DNA of 64,000 bases from Ustilaginoidea virens (lineage: Eukaryota; Ascomycota; Sordariomycetes; Hypocreales; Clavicipitaceae). The DNA lies in the NCBI RefSeq assembly GCF_000687475.1, contig NC_057319.1:1-64000 (forward strand), given 5' to 3'. The notes below the pieces were generated by a model. It was not told the origin of the DNA and ran no database searches. It worked only from the letters and a program-made list of their open reading frames with translations. Both the position numbers and the translations under genes were made by a program. Positions 1 through 12,490 of the stretch are shown in pieces. Each line of letters starts with the position of its first letter. The first letter of the stretch is position 1.

Positions 1-42
1 ACCCTAACCCTAACCCTAACCCTAACCCTAACCCTAACCCTA
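1..42. repeat. Telomeric repeat tract (CCCTAA)7
   Basis: Seven consecutive CCCTAA units, allowing for a partial phase at each end. This is the C-rich strand read 5' to 3', so the window starts at a left chromosome end. TTAGGG is the usual telomere repeat of filamentous ascomycetes. The tract stops at base 42 and copia LTR sequence begins within about three bases. Confidence 0.97.
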
Positions 43-44
43 CC

Positions 45-597
45 GACTATTCTAGCTAGAAAGAGGGAATTTTGGGCATATTTCTACCATCTTGAAGAAG
101 TGGTTGAAAATAATGAAAAACCGCAAAAATAGCGAAAAATCCGACGAAAAGTCGGTCTGCCCAACCGTGCCCAGTCTGTGCCCAATATCCTACCCAGTGC
201 ATACCCAACCAAGCCCAGTGGCTTATAGCGGTGTGCCGGATGCCCTATAACAGCCTGCCGTACGGGCCGGAAGCCCTATATCGGTCTGCCGTAAATGACC
301 GGTGTAACGGGTGACTGTATGTAGAAGGCCGAAAGTGCTGGTTTGCCCATTTGGTAATCCCGTAGAAATGCGCCGCCTGTTGTGGGCCCTGTGGCCCGCT
401 GTGACCGGCCGCTGTGGCCGGCTGTGGGGCGCTGTGCCGGTGCCGTGACCGGCGCTGTGGCCCACTGTAATCGGCGTTGTGGGGCGCTATGCCCCACCAT
501 AGCGCCTGGTATAGCCACCGCGATATCTCAACGTAGAGACGTTGTACGGTAGCGAGACCAGTACCAAAATACAGCTAAAAAGGCGCTGATTTCAACA
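45..597 (-). mobile_element. Truncated copia-type LTR fused to the telomere
   Basis: This segment aligns along its length with 34725-35297, part of a complete LTR (34562-35297) that lies next to a primer-binding site. On the minus strand it starts TGTTGAAATC at 597 and runs toward the telomere, where the last ~160 bp of the LTR are missing. It includes a GC-rich core (about 360-520) built of short CTGTGGCC-like units that shows little RIP. Short minus-strand reading frames in the core occur in both copies but lie inside LTR DNA and are not called as genes. The flank at 598 differs from that at 35298, so these are separate insertions. Confidence 0.8.
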
Positions 598-1061
598 AAT
601 AGGTACCCCTTAATATAGCACCAATAGTGCCAGTATAGAATAGTTCCTACATGCGAGGATGTACCAATATATAGTAGCGGAATCGACTCACTGCACGTAC
701 TTAGGTCAGGTAGCCGCCTATCACCTGACTTACAGTAGCCCGCGGTATATATGTATCACTAATAGGTGCCCCACTAAGGCTTATAGTCCTACCATATAAA
801 ACACATATATCGTCGGCTTTATACACATCCCGAATTTAAATATATGCACTAAACCTATGCTTATTAATGCCGACTAAGAGCTAATGCCGCTAACTATAAG
901 CTAATGCCTAGTAGGAGTATTATACATTTATAACCTTATCTCCCTTCTTTTATCGCTTATTATCTTATTAATTATACTTATATAAATCCTTATTATTAAA
1001 TGCCTCTACTTTTATATCCTCTATCTCTGCTATATTTCCTATTTCTATTTTAATTGCAATA
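598..1061. other. AT-rich DNA without gene
   Basis: AT-rich, TpA-rich sequence between the LTR fragment and the first tandem array. No reading frame, RNA gene or recognisable element was found; it looks like old RIP-degraded repeat DNA. Confidence 0.6.
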
Positions 1062-1860
1062 GACCCTAGAGTAGCTTATATAAAGCCCTCTTCCCGGAAA
1101 GCCTATTAACCAGGCCTAAAATAGCCTTATTATAACGGTTAATACATTAGAATAGCTTATATAAAGCCCTCTTTCCGGACCAATACTATACATTTTTAGG
1201 TATAGGTCCTTCGATAACTTTAAGTCCGTAATATTATTTTTAATATCTACTTATCGTTATTGCGGATTAACTAGGCCCGAAATAGCCTTATTGCGATGGT
1301 CAGTATATTAGAATGGCTTATATAAAGCCCTTTTTCCGGAAAGACGCTATACATTTTCAGATATAGGTCCTCCGATAACTTTAAGTCTATAATATTATTT
1401 TCAATATCTACTCATCGTTATTACAGATTAACCAGGCCCGAAATAGCCTTATTGCGATAGTTAGTATATTAAAATGGCTTATATAAAGCCCTCTTTCTAG
1501 AATAACGCTATATATTTTCAGGTATAGGTCCTCCGATAACTTCAAGTCCGCAATATTATTTTTAATATCTACTCGTCGTTATTACGGATTAACCAGGCCT
1601 AAAATAGCCTTATTGCGATAGTCAGTATATTAGAATGGCTTATATAAAGCCCTCTTTCCGGAATAACGCTATATATTTTTAGGTATGGGTCCTCCGATAA
1701 CTTTAAGTCCGCAAAATTTTTTTCAATATCTACTCGTTATTATTGCAGATTAACCAGGCCCGAAATAGCCTTATTGCGATAGTTAAGCTATCTTTCCGGA
1801 AAAACGATTGACTAGGCCTAAAATAGCCTTATTGCGATGGTTAAGCTATATTTCCAGAAA
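1062..1860. repeat. 160-bp tandem repeat array
   Basis: The motif GGCTTATATAAAGCCC and its variants recur at about 1151, 1311, 1471 and 1631, a period of 160 bp. Each unit also carries AACCAGGCCYGAAATAGCC and a GGTCCTCCGATAACTT segment. The units have diverged mainly by C/T and G/A changes. The last copies (1740-1860) are shortened. The repeat core contains the palindrome GGCTTATATAAGCC-like. Confidence 0.8.
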
Positions 1861-4800
1861 GCCTTATAGGTTAATACTTTTATAAGAAAGAGTCTTTCGG
1901 CTAAAGTTTTTAATTAGATACTTATCTTTCAATCGTATTTACTGCGCTATAGCTACGTCTGTAAGCTAATCTACCGCTATGATAGGCGGCTCTATATTCC
2001 CCTTCTTAGCTATATCCCTAAAGCGCTACTATATCTGCTACTCGTTTGGGCTGCTGCTAGTAAGTAGGTAGATAGGCTTAGGCTTAGCGAAACCTTCCTC
2101 TTCGGCCGTTATAGGCTTAATTATTATGCCGCTGCGCGTGCGGTATAGCTTAAATATAGCTCTATTAGCCTTAGTAATTAAGCGGTAGCTTTTAGGTCCG
2201 TTGCGGATCTTTTCTATATAGTAGGAGTCTTTTATTTAGGGGTAAATAGATAAGGCGGGTATAATTACTATATTAAATGCCGCTATAATATTTAATTGAA
2301 GGAGCGAGTCTATATATATGCTATAGTAGCCGTTCGTTTTAGCCTTTTGTATCCTAAGGAGCGGATTCCTTATCGCCTAGCGCTATATTATAGCCCTTAG
2401 AATGCTCTCTTTATCTATTTACGGTAAATTAGTAAAAGTATACTAAGTAAGGCCTGCAGCCTATATAGAATTAGCGCTCTTGCTTACTATTTAGCAAGGT
2501 AGGCATAGTAAACGGCCGGATATAGCAATATAGGTATGGTCGATCTCGCATATAAGTAATATTACTAGTATATTATCTTAAGAGTGGCTAATATACACTT
2601 TAGTTATAGCTCGCAGTATGATAAGAAAGTATGCTAAATCTTGTATTAGAGTACTAGCTAGCTGCCTATTTTCATCGAGGTTTATAGAGAACCGCAGTTC
2701 TCCTTTATACCTATACTAATTAGTAGTAGTTAGGCATTAGGAAGATTATAAGGTAAGAGTGGCCAATATGCACTTTAGTTATAGCTTGCAGTATAACGAG
2801 AAAGCGTGTTAAATCTCGTACTAAAGTACTAGCTAGCTGCCTATTTTTATCGAGGTTTATAAAGAACCGCAGTTCTCCTTTATATTTATACTAATATAGA
2901 ATAACTATTAGTTAGTTAGTATTTTACCGCTAACTAAGGCGGATAAGAGGTAGAAGGGGGAAGTTAGAGCAGCTAGGTAAAGCCATACTATATACTAAGA
3001 CTAAAGCATGCCTAACTATATAGTGCATATATAGTGTATAGTCTAGGTAAGTAGGGCAGACGGCTACTATTAGCTAGCAAGTGATATTGCCCCGCACTAT
3101 ACGGTTGCGCCACTATAGAAAATTGTTAATGCTTAAGGGCTGTGATATTTATTTTCTTTAGTTGTTATTTTCTTCCGCCGTTAATAAGCTAGATAGAATG
3201 CCTATAGCCTAAAGGCCGTAATAATTATCTTCTTTAGCTATTATCTTCTTTAGCTATTATCTTCTTTAGCTATTAATAAGCTAGATGGAATGCCTATAGC
3301 CTAGGGACACCTCTATATTGAGTTAGGTAGTAAAAAAAAGAGCTAATACCACTAAAGGACCTAAACTTAAGGGCCTAAATCTTATTAGCGCTAGGTAAAG
3401 CTATTTCCCTCGCTAATTAGTCAACTCTAAGGTCTTTCTCTCTATAACCGCAAATAAAGTTAATGCATTATAACTAAAAGTCGGGTAGCATTTTACCGCT
3501 AAGCTAGAATCCTTTGCTAATTGCGATATTTTTATACGCTTTTACTTACTATTTAGCAAGGTACGTATAGAAAATAGGCAGGTATAGCGATAGAGGAGTG
3601 GCCGATCTAGCGTATAAGTAATAGTACTGATATATAATTATTAAGAATTGGCATTTTGCTGCTAATATAGAATCTTTCACTAGTTGCGATATTCTTAGGT
3701 CTTTCTCTCTGCAACTGTAAATAAAGTTAATGCATCTAGTTCTTATAGTATCGCTTATAGGAATAATATCCTAATGACCTAGAAAAGAGAGCCTAATAAT
3801 AATGGCTTATATTTATATAAATATACAAGAAATCCACTAGATTAATCCCTAGTCTTTACTTATTATATTAAGTCCCTCCCGATAAGGCTAAGGACTATAT
3901 AGATAGTCCTACTAGTTAGCTCTAAATGCAGCTAAGTAGGCATTGCTAACTCTACTTAGCCTTATCTATTATCGCTATCTAGGACTAGTTTATTATTATC
4001 TTTGTTAATTTATTTAGCAATAGATATTTCCCTATATATATCCTTTACCTCATTAAAGAATACCTATACTCTTATTCGCTATACTATAAGGTACGTATAG
4101 TAAAAGGCCGGGTATAGCCATATAGGCGATATCGATCTTGCGTATAAATAAGATTGCTAATATATTATTTTCTATAGGTTATTAAAAGGCACCTTAATCT
4201 CGTCTAGAATAATATAGTAGTATATAAGCCGATATGTTCTTTATATAGCGATATACGAACTAGTCTTCTCTAGTTTATTAGTCGACTTTTACGTATAGTA
4301 TAGGAAAAAAACGGTCTAATAGTTTGCATTAAATAAATCTAGCGTAGGCGAGTCTAAATTAGGGTCTTAGCTAATATAGGAACCGCCCTCGATAAAAAGA
4401 GGAACTAAGATTTAGATATATATATTTAGCTATAAAACTGCAGGGTTAGCTAAACTACCCTTCTAGATTTTATATTTTTTATTTAGTCCTTTAATGGTTT
4501 CGTAAAGAGTGCTAAAAGGTATCTAATTATCGCCAAATTATTAAGCGCTATTTTTAAAGTCAAAACCTTTTATAAAGGCAACTAGACCTAGTTAGCATAT
4601 ACTATATAGCAAAGACGGGGGCAGCCTACTTTTAGGCAGATAGTTTCCCTCTTAAAGTAGAGTATTAATATCTATAGGCTCATTAACGCCAATCAGCGGT
4701 TTTAACTTCTTACTATAAATAGTTTCTATATATAGTCTTATATCATTTGCTCGGTATTGCAATATAATCCTTAAGTCTTTATAACTAAATATCTTTTTAT

Positions 4801-5744
4801 TATCGCCGAAAATGGCATACGTATTTTACCGCTAACCTATACTCCTTTGCTAATTGCGATATTTTTATACGCTTTTGCTTGCTATTTAGCAAGGTAGGTA
4901 TAGTAGACGGCCGGATATAGCGATATAGGCGTAGTCGATCTTGCATATAAGTAATATTACTAGTATATTATCTTTTGTAGCTTAATTATAGGCACCCCTA
5001 TCTCGTCTAGGATAATACCTATATGGCTGCACCCGGCTATATTCTACTACTATCAGTAATATTACTTATATATAAGATCAACTATATAGTAGTAGATAGG
5101 CATTAGCGGTTTCCTGCTAATATAAAATCTTTCGCTAGTAGCGATATTCTTATGCGCTTTTACTTACTATTATGTAAGGTAGGCGTAGTAGACGGCCGGA
5201 TATAGCGATATAGGTATGGTTAATCTCGCGTACGAGTAATATTATTTATATATAATGACTAATAATTGGCATTTTGCCGCTAATATAGAATCCTTCGCTA
5301 GTAGCGATATTCTCGTGCGCTTTTACTACCTATCCTATAAGGTAAGTATAGTAAAAGCCTAGGTGCAGCGATATAAGCGTGGTCGATCTTACGTATAAGT
5401 AATATTGCTAATAAATCATTTTCTACAGCTTATTAATAGGTACCCCTATCTCATTAAGGATGATATAGTAGTAGATAGGCCGAGCTAATCCTTATATAGG
5501 GATATACAAACTGGCATTTTACTAGGATGATATAATATTAGACCGGGCAAGCTATTACTTATATAGCGATATATAAACTAGCATTTTGCCAGGATAACAA
5601 TCCTATAGCTCTATATTAGCTAAATTATTTTCAAGGAATTCTTTATACCCACTTATAATATTACTAACCTTATGAAAATATTTATAGGGCCGAGGCATTA
5701 ATATAATAATATAGGTATTATAATCTAGCGATAGAGTAGGGAAA
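1861..5744. other. RIP-degraded AT-rich tract with a dispersed repeat module
   Basis: No gene is supported. A module reading roughly 'gcgcttttgcttactatt', then 'aaggtaggyatagtaga', then 'cggccggatatagcgatatagg' and a short 'gatctcgcgtataagtaatatt' tail recurs about six times (near 2490, 3530, 4080, 4850, 5130 and 5310) at irregular spacing. This suggests an old, broken satellite or several copies of one transposon end. No protein domain was recognisable in any frame. Confidence 0.55.
2586..2900. repeat. Direct duplication, period about 171 bp
   Basis: GAGTGGCYAATATRCACTTT at 2586 recurs at 2757. About 145 bp follow in common, including the run 'tactagctagctgcctattt'. The copies differ mostly by transitions. 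Confidence 0.7.
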
Positions 5745-6196
5745 TTATATCCTAGAGGGAAGAAAGTAGAAAGTAAGAAAAAAGGATAAAAGTAAAAGAA
5801 AGGAAGATAGAAAAAAGTAAAAAAAAAGAAGAAAAATAAAAATAAAAATAAAAGAAAAGAGTAAAGGTAAGGAAGAAGGAAAGGAGTATAGGTATAGCAG
5901 GTAGTAGATAAAGAGGCTATAAATCAAGCTAATAAAAAAGAAGGTCGTAAAATAGTAGTAAATTATAGGAAGTAATAAGCGTACCTAATAGGTATATAGG
6001 TATATAGCATATATGGCCGCATTATGGCAGCGGCTGCTCATATGACCCTAGTATGCATTTATATCTGCGGCATGCATACGTAACTGCAGCACGCATATAT
6101 AACTGCCGCATATATATATATAAAGGCTATATCGTTAGATATAGCGCTATCCGCCCTTTTCCTCCTTTTTCCCGCTTCGCCTAATATAGATAGAAG

Positions 6197-6400
6197 CCTA
6201 TTGGGATTTATAGGTCTGAATAAATAAGTATACAAGTCCTATAGGACCTGCAGGTCTAAATAAATAAGCATATAAGGCCTATTAGGACCTATAGGTCTGA
6301 ATAAATAAGTATGCAAGCCCTATTGGGACCTGTAGGTCTGAATAAATAAGTATATAAGCCCTATTAGGACCTATAGGTCTGAATAATATACATATAAGCC
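6197..6400. repeat. 41-bp tandem repeats, first array
   Basis: Units start at 6197, 6238, 6278, 6319 and 6360 (period 40-41 bp). Each holds a form of CCTATTAGGACCTATAGGTC followed by TGAATAAATAAGTAT. The unit core is a degenerate version of the palindrome GGACCTATAGGTCC. Confidence 0.85.
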
Positions 6401-6969
6401 TAAATTATATCCTATAAGGAGGAGAGTAAAGTATAAGAAAGAAGGAAGAGAGTAAAATATAAAAAAGAAGGAAGAGAGTAAAGTATAAGAAAGAAGGAAA
6501 AAAGTAATATATAAGAAAGAAGGAAGAAAGTAAAATATAAAAAAGAAAAAAAAGAGTAATATATAAAAAAGAAGGAAAAAAGTAAAAGTAAAGAAGAAAA
6601 AGGAGAATAAAAATAAGAAAGAAAAAAGAGAGTAAGGGTAAAAAAGAAGAAGGAGAGTATTAGTATAAAAGGTAGTATATAAAGAGATTAGGAATAAAGC
6701 TAGTAAAAAAGAAGGTTATAAGGTAGTAAATAGTAAGAAGTAAGGTAATAACACTATTAGAATTATTAGTCAGTCGGTTAATCAGCCAATTATTTAGCGT
6801 ATCTAACTAGGTATATAGCATATAAGGCCGCGGTACGGCTATAGCTGCCTATATGACCGCAGCATACATATATAACTGCAGCATATATATATAAAAAGGC
6901 TATATCGTTAGATATAGCGCTATTTGCCCTTTTCCTCCTTATTATCGCTTCGCCTAGTATAGATAGAAG

Positions 6970-7140
6970 CCTATTAGGACCTATAGGTCCGAATAAATAA
7001 ATATGCAAGCCTTATTAGGACCTATAGGTCCGAAGAGGTAGGTATATAAGCCTTATTAGGACCTATAGGTCCGAAGAGGTAGGTATATAAGCCTTACTAG
7101 GACCTACAGGTCCGAAGAGATAAATATATAAAGTAATATA
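6970..7140. repeat. 41-bp tandem repeats, second array
   Basis: Units start at 6970, 7010, 7051 and 7092. The 14-bp perfect palindrome GGACCTATAGGTCC is intact in the first three units (first at 6977-6990) and altered in the fourth. A further isolated core lies near 7302. Confidence 0.85.
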
Positions 7141-7333
7141 TAGTAGTACGATATATATATAAAGCGCTATATACTATAGAGTGGTAGTACTAGTATTAAG
7201 AATTAAAGGGTACCTATTATAATATAGGGTGCGTATATAAAGGGAAATAATAAACGAATAAAGAAGATATATCTTATTTCTACTAAATTAATAGTATAGT
7301 TGGGACCTATAGGTCTGAAGTGGTTTATTTGAT

Positions 7334-7596
7334 ATGCATGCCTTTAGGGTAATATTATATATACTAATAGCGCGTCTGCCTATGTTTAGAGTAAGGTTAT
7401 GTGTATTACTTGCGCGCCTTTTGCTATATGCCCTATATGCCTTTAGAGTGAGGTTATGTGTATTGCTTGCGCGCCTTTTGCTGTATGCACTGCATACCTT
7501 TAGAGTGAGGTCACGTATATTACTTACGCGCTTTTTGCTGAATCCCCTGCCAGCCTTTACAGTAAGGTGATCACGTATATTACTTACGCGCCTTTA
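7334..7596. repeat. 57-bp tandem repeat
   Basis: 'tttagagtraggt' recurs at 7385, 7442 and 7499, and as a variant at 7556, an exact 57-bp period. Because 57 is a multiple of three, a plus-strand frame (7334-7570) stays open and reads as a 19-residue hydrophobic/Arg repeat. That openness is explained by the period. The surroundings are satellite DNA, so it is annotated as a repeat. Confidence 0.8.
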
Positions 7597-9060
7597 GGAT
7601 ACTTTACATACACGCGAATTTTATAGTGCATAATATATAGTAATACTTTAGTCAAATGTTTGCCCCTTACTTATAGAGCGGTATTTTATATGCATACGAA
7701 ATTTAGCGCATACGAGTATATATTAAGTCGATTTAATATTTAGTAGGTATATAGGTATAACACCCCTATCGCCAGAGGATTTTCTAGATTTAGCTTAAAA
7801 AAATAACGATAGTCGGATACTTTACATACATGCGAGTTTAATAGTGCATAGTATATAGTAATACTTTACTTAACTAGTTGCCCTAGGGAGCAAATAGTTG
7901 CCCCTTATTGTAGAGCGGTACTTTATATACACGCGAAATTTAGCGTATATAAGTATATACTAAATCGATTTAATATTTGGTAGGTACGTAGGTATAACAC
8001 CCCTATCGCCAAAGGATTTTCCAGATTTAGCTTAAAAAAATAATAATAGTCAGATACTTTATGTGCACGCGAGTTTAATAGTGTATAGTATATAGTAATA
8101 CTTTACTTAACTGGTTGCCCTAGGGAGCAAATAGTTGCCCCTTATTGTAGAGCGGTACTTTATATATACGCGAAATTTAGCGCATATAAGTATATACTGA
8201 GTCGATTTAATATTTAGTAGGTATATAGGTATAATACCCCTATCGCTAGAGGATTTTCTAAATTTAGCTTAAAAAAATAATAACAGTCGGATACTTTATG
8301 TGCACGCGAGTTTAATAGTGTATAGTATATAGTGATATTTTACTCAATTGGTTGCCCTAGGGAGTAAATAATTGCCCCTTATTGTAAAGCGGTACTTTAT
8401 ATGTATACGAAATTTAGCGCATATAAGTATATACTAAGTCGATTTAATATTTAGTAGGTATGTAGGTATAACACCCCTATTGCTAGATGATTTTCCAGAT
8501 TTAGCTTAAAAAAACAATGATAGTCGGATACTTTATGTATACGCGAGTTTAATAGTGTATAATATATAGTGATACTTTACTTAATTAATTGCCTTAGGGA
8601 GCAAATGGTTGCCCCTTATTGTAGAGCGGTACTTTATGTGTATGCGAAATTTAGCGCATATAAGTATATACTGAGTCGATTTAATATTTGGTAGGTACGT
8701 AGGTATAATACCCCTATCGCTAGATGATTTTCCAGATTTAGCTTAAAAAAATAACAATAGTCGGATACTTTACGTACACGCGAGTTTAATAGTGTATAGT
8801 ATATAGTGATACTTTACTCAACTGGTTGCCTTAGGGAGTAAATAGTTGCCCCTTATTATAGAGTGGTACTTTATATACACGCGAAATTTAGCGTATATAA
8901 GTATATACTGAGTCGATTTAATATTTAGTAGGTACATAGGTATAACACCCCTATCGCCAGATGATTTTCTAGATTTGGCTTAAAAAAATAACGATAGTCG
9001 GATACTTTACATGCACGCAAGTTTAATAGTGTATAGTATATAGTGATACTTTAGTTAAAT
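7597..9060. repeat. 237-bp satellite array, about six copies
   Basis: The marker GGATACTTTA, or its variant, starts at 7597, 7815, 8052, 8289, 8526, 8763 and 9000. All intervals after the first are exactly 237 bp. Each unit contains 'ttgcccctta', 'gcggtacttta', 'gcgaaatttagcg' and 'taacacccctatcg'. Units differ mainly by C/T and G/A changes, consistent with RIP acting on a uniform array. Confidence 0.92.
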
Positions 9061-9715
9061 AGTCACTTAAAGAGCGGTACTTTATATATATATAGATTTT
9101 GCGTGCCTCTATAAGTATTTACCTAAGGAAATAGTTGCCCCTTAATTATAGAGCGGTACTTTATATGCACGCGAAAATTTGCGTGCCTCTATATATACCA
9201 ATAGTTGCCTAGGCAAATAGTTACCTAGTGAAATGGTTGCCTAGGTAGGTAAATAGTTTTTTAGGTAAATAGTTGCCTAGGCAAATGGTTGCCCCTTATT
9301 TATAGAGTGGTACTTTATGTGCATACGAATTTTGCGTGGCTCTATATATACTAGTACTTTATACGAATGGTTGCCCCTCATTTGTAGAGTGGTACTTTAT
9401 ATGCATGCGAATTTTGCGTGGCTCTCTATATATAAGTATTTTATGCGAATGGTTGCTATTTAGAGTAGAGCAACTAGTTGCCCTTTAATTGTAGAGTGGT
9501 ACTTTGCGTGCACGCAAAAATTTGCGCGCCTTTTAATATACTGGTACTCTATGCGACTATTTGCCCCTCACTTGTCTGAATTAAGCTAGGAAATTTTTTT
9601 TTTAGTGGAGCGGTACTTTGCGTGTACGCGAAAATTTGCGCGCATCTGTATATACCGAACCTGCGACCCACTGGCCTGACCCTGCCCCCAGAAGGGACTC
9701 TGATATATGCTATTA
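9060..9715 (+). repeat. Degenerate satellite tail (80-90 bp units)
   Basis: Shorter units related to the 237-bp satellite: GGTTGCCCCTTA...GAGTGGTACTTTATRTGCA...GAATTTTGCGTGGC, repeated at roughly 83-90 bp. The distal end (about 9565-9706) holds 'ctggcctgaccctgcccc' and 'gggactctgat'. This whole block recurs in inverse orientation at 18640-19236, and its distal end recurs at 14430-14583. Confidence 0.75.
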
Positions 9716-9719
9716 ATGC

Positions 9720-12490
9720 TAGATAAATGCAAAGGCACCTAACCGATTTAAGTTCACTCTAAAGGATGACCGCTAATTCAACTATAAGATAATCGTAGAT
9801 ATCCTTTATATTGATAATCGGCCGGTATTATACATTATAGATGCTATAATAAGCTTCTAGGCAGCTAGGTTCTTCGATCTATAAAGATAGAAGGCCTGAG
9901 ATATCTAGAATACCCTCAAGGAATACTGGATCGATACTTACCTTAGCCTGCCGGATTGGATAGTTTATAATGCCGGACCTAACTTCGCCTCTACTGAATT
10001 CCGCTATAATGCCTGGCTTCTATCTATCAATATGGATGAAATTCCTGTAGAAGCCTATAATAGCATTAGTAAAGTCGAAAGATATTACGCCCCGTTACGC
10101 CGAGCCTATACTATTATTGATAACGAAGTAGGCAACCTAATGATAAAAAAATAGAAATTATAGCTCGCTATAAAAGCTGTTAATGATTCCGCTGGACCTA
10201 ACGGTCTAGTATTTATGTTATTAGTCTTTAGAGCGTATCCTCGATTTATAGATGACTTACCCCCTAGCCTATTAGTATCATAATGTGCCTTAATATTACG
10301 AAAGGCTACTGACGAAGCTAGGAAATGCCTCGCTAAGCGATAGGTTCGTGATGCCTTTGCCTAATAGAACGGCTTGAATATGTGGCCTATCTACTAATTA
10401 CCCCTATAGTCTGATGTATGGGTATGGAGAGAAAAGGGTGGATAACACGGGCCGTACCGGCTAATTAGCCTCGAAGGTGAGACCTATATCGTGCAGATGC
10501 TATATAGCCCCGTTAAGTTCCGGTTAACGGTCGTCAAACCCTATAATTACGACCCCGATATAGACGATCCTAAAGATATCGTCTATACCGAAGGCCCGGC
10601 CTGTCCCGGCAGGATGGAAGTTAGGATACCGGCTGCAGCCGCACTTGCAGCCGCGATATATCTATCGCTAGCTACTAGCCCTAATCAAGTCAGGCCAGTA
10701 TCACTAGCAAGGATGGTATCTAACGTTATAATTAATAAGGACCAAGAAGAGGCTTTCGTTAATACTATCGCTTTTAATACCGTTATTAATGCCTCCTTCC
10801 TGACCGCTAAAGAGTAAGCCGACCTGCAGTTTATTAGCTAATTACGCCGGGAAGGTAAGATCACGACCCTTAGAGACCCTTTTAAGCAGTCGGACTATAT
10901 AGAGATTGAAGCATTATAGGCCCGTAATATATTCAGATTCGTTACCTTTGATATTAGTCAATATAGAGCCTAACGCCTATTTAACTCACGTATAGTATAG
11001 GAAATCAAAGGTAAAGGCACAGATACGCCGTATGAGAAATTACGACTCATCATATAAGGTTATAGTGATAATAAAAAGCAATTGATATTGACTTAGTCCC
11101 CTATAATCTAACAGGCTAGTCAACGGCTACTTATATTATTAGCCCTATTACTATAATGCTCTTACGGCCTATTCCTTTGGATATAGGATATTATATAGGC
11201 CTATATATAGTTATTAATTACCCTCAATCGGTCGATTATCGCTAAATTACCTAAGTAGATAGCTTACTAATATCCTGATAATACTATTATGGAAATGGTG
11301 AAGCTATTATACGGAATAGCTGAGGCAGGCACCTACTGGTAGGCAATATACTTCCGGCACTATCGCGAGAAGTTGGGTATGACTATATTAACTTATGACC
11401 CCTGTTTGCTGATATCCGCTGGTAATGACGATACTGACCGCACTAGCAATACTGACCGTACTAATATTCCTGACCGCGATACTACTATATGCTTCGGTAT
11501 TGTGGGTATGCAGACTGACGATACCCTCGGACTTAGTAACGATGCCTTCTTCTAATGGGAAGAATTGGAGCTTACTAAGGCAGGCTTTAATGCCAAGCCT
11601 AAGACGAAGCTATTACCAACCGTGCCCCTAATATTTAATAGGTATATACTAATAGCTAATGCTGACGGTATGACATTATGCCAGAAAGGTTAAAATAAGA
11701 AGATCGCGACCATCGATAAGAATACGCCTATGGCCTAGCGTAACTATATCGAATAACGCACTCGCGGTGCTTATATAGCTACGGTCTGCCAGCCTGAGGC
11801 GTCTTTCGACCTATCTATCGCGGTATAATATCAATAGCCTAACCCTAAGGATATCGCGAGGTTGAATAAGCGCCTTTAATAGCAGCGCGATAACTAAGAT
11901 CGTGGCTTACGGTATATTAATTTGGCCTTTACTATAGCTAAGATCTTTGTATTTATTGACGGATCCTTTGCCAACAATAAAGATTTAAGCTCCTAGATTG
12001 GTTACGTGATTATGCTAGGGAATGAGGTAGATACTGCGAATAATGCCTTCCAGCTGACCGGTAATATTATTACTTACAGCTCTATAAAGAGTAAGCGGGT
12101 AACGCGCAGCATACTCGCTTTGGAGCTATATAGTATGGTGCAAGGGGTCGATATCGTATACGCGATAGGCATAACCCTCAATATAATTACCAGCAGGCTG
12201 GGATTGCCAAAGATCCCTACGGTTATATGTACGGATTCGTTTTCACTATACGAATGCCTTATTAAGCTGGGTACTACTAAGGAAAAGAGGCTCATAATAG
12301 ATATTATGGCCCTACGATAGTCATACGAGCGCCAGGAGATTTATAAGATCCGTTGGATTAATGGGAATGATAATCTCGCCGATGCAATAACTAAGGGAAC
12401 GCCTAATAAAGCCCTTAAGACTTTTATCGACCGAAATCAGGCTATTATATATGTGAAAGGGTGGGTAAAGAGGCCGGTCAATATCTGACT
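9720..12490 (+). pseudogene. 5'-truncated copia-type polyprotein remnant (integrase, RT, RNase H)
   Basis: Reading through stops and shifts gives, in order: an integrase core (about 9760-10250; 'VDILYIDNRPVLYIIDA', then 'NAGPNFAS', then 'VEAYNSISKVERYY', fitting the D,D,E core); a linker (10450-10817); a reverse transcriptase (about 10960-11620; 'GKGTDTPYEKLRLII', 'LYGIAEAGTYW', 'TYDPCLL'); and RNase H (11940-12480; 'FVFIDGSFANNKD', 'RSILALELYSMV', 'ICTDSFSLYECL', 'RWINGNDNLADAITK'). These match a widespread fungal Ty1/copia-like polyprotein. Gag and protease are absent: the remnant starts abruptly next to satellite DNA. Stops are TAG/TAA at expected Gln/Trp positions. Open stretches remain at 10491-10817 and 12006-12320. 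Non-functional. Confidence 0.88.

Larger units (their letters stand above)
5745..7140. repeat. Two-copy tandem duplication (~0.7 kb unit) with purine tracts and 41-bp arrays
   Basis: Two successive units share one order of parts: a long purine-rich strand (GAAAGTAAGAAAAAAGG-like; 5753-5890 and 6410-6700), an 'aagctaataaaaaagaaggt' spacer, a palindrome-rich ATATGCATGC/GCAGC stretch (6010-6120 and 6830-6900), the shared block 'ggctatatcgttagatatag', and then an array of 41-bp repeats. Short frames on the pyrimidine strand reflect base composition, not genes. Confidence 0.7.

Noticed and set aside
223..518. Two overlapping 80-codon minus-strand frames next to the telomere as subtelomeric genes
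   Set aside because: They lie inside a copia LTR fragment with a GC-rich short repeat. The matching region at 34914-35267 is also LTR.
7334..7570. 78-codon plus-strand frame with 19-residue repeats as a novel repetitive membrane protein
   Set aside because: The frame is open because the 57-bp satellite period is a multiple of three. Surrounding DNA is RIP-affected satellite and the sequence shows no gene-like context.
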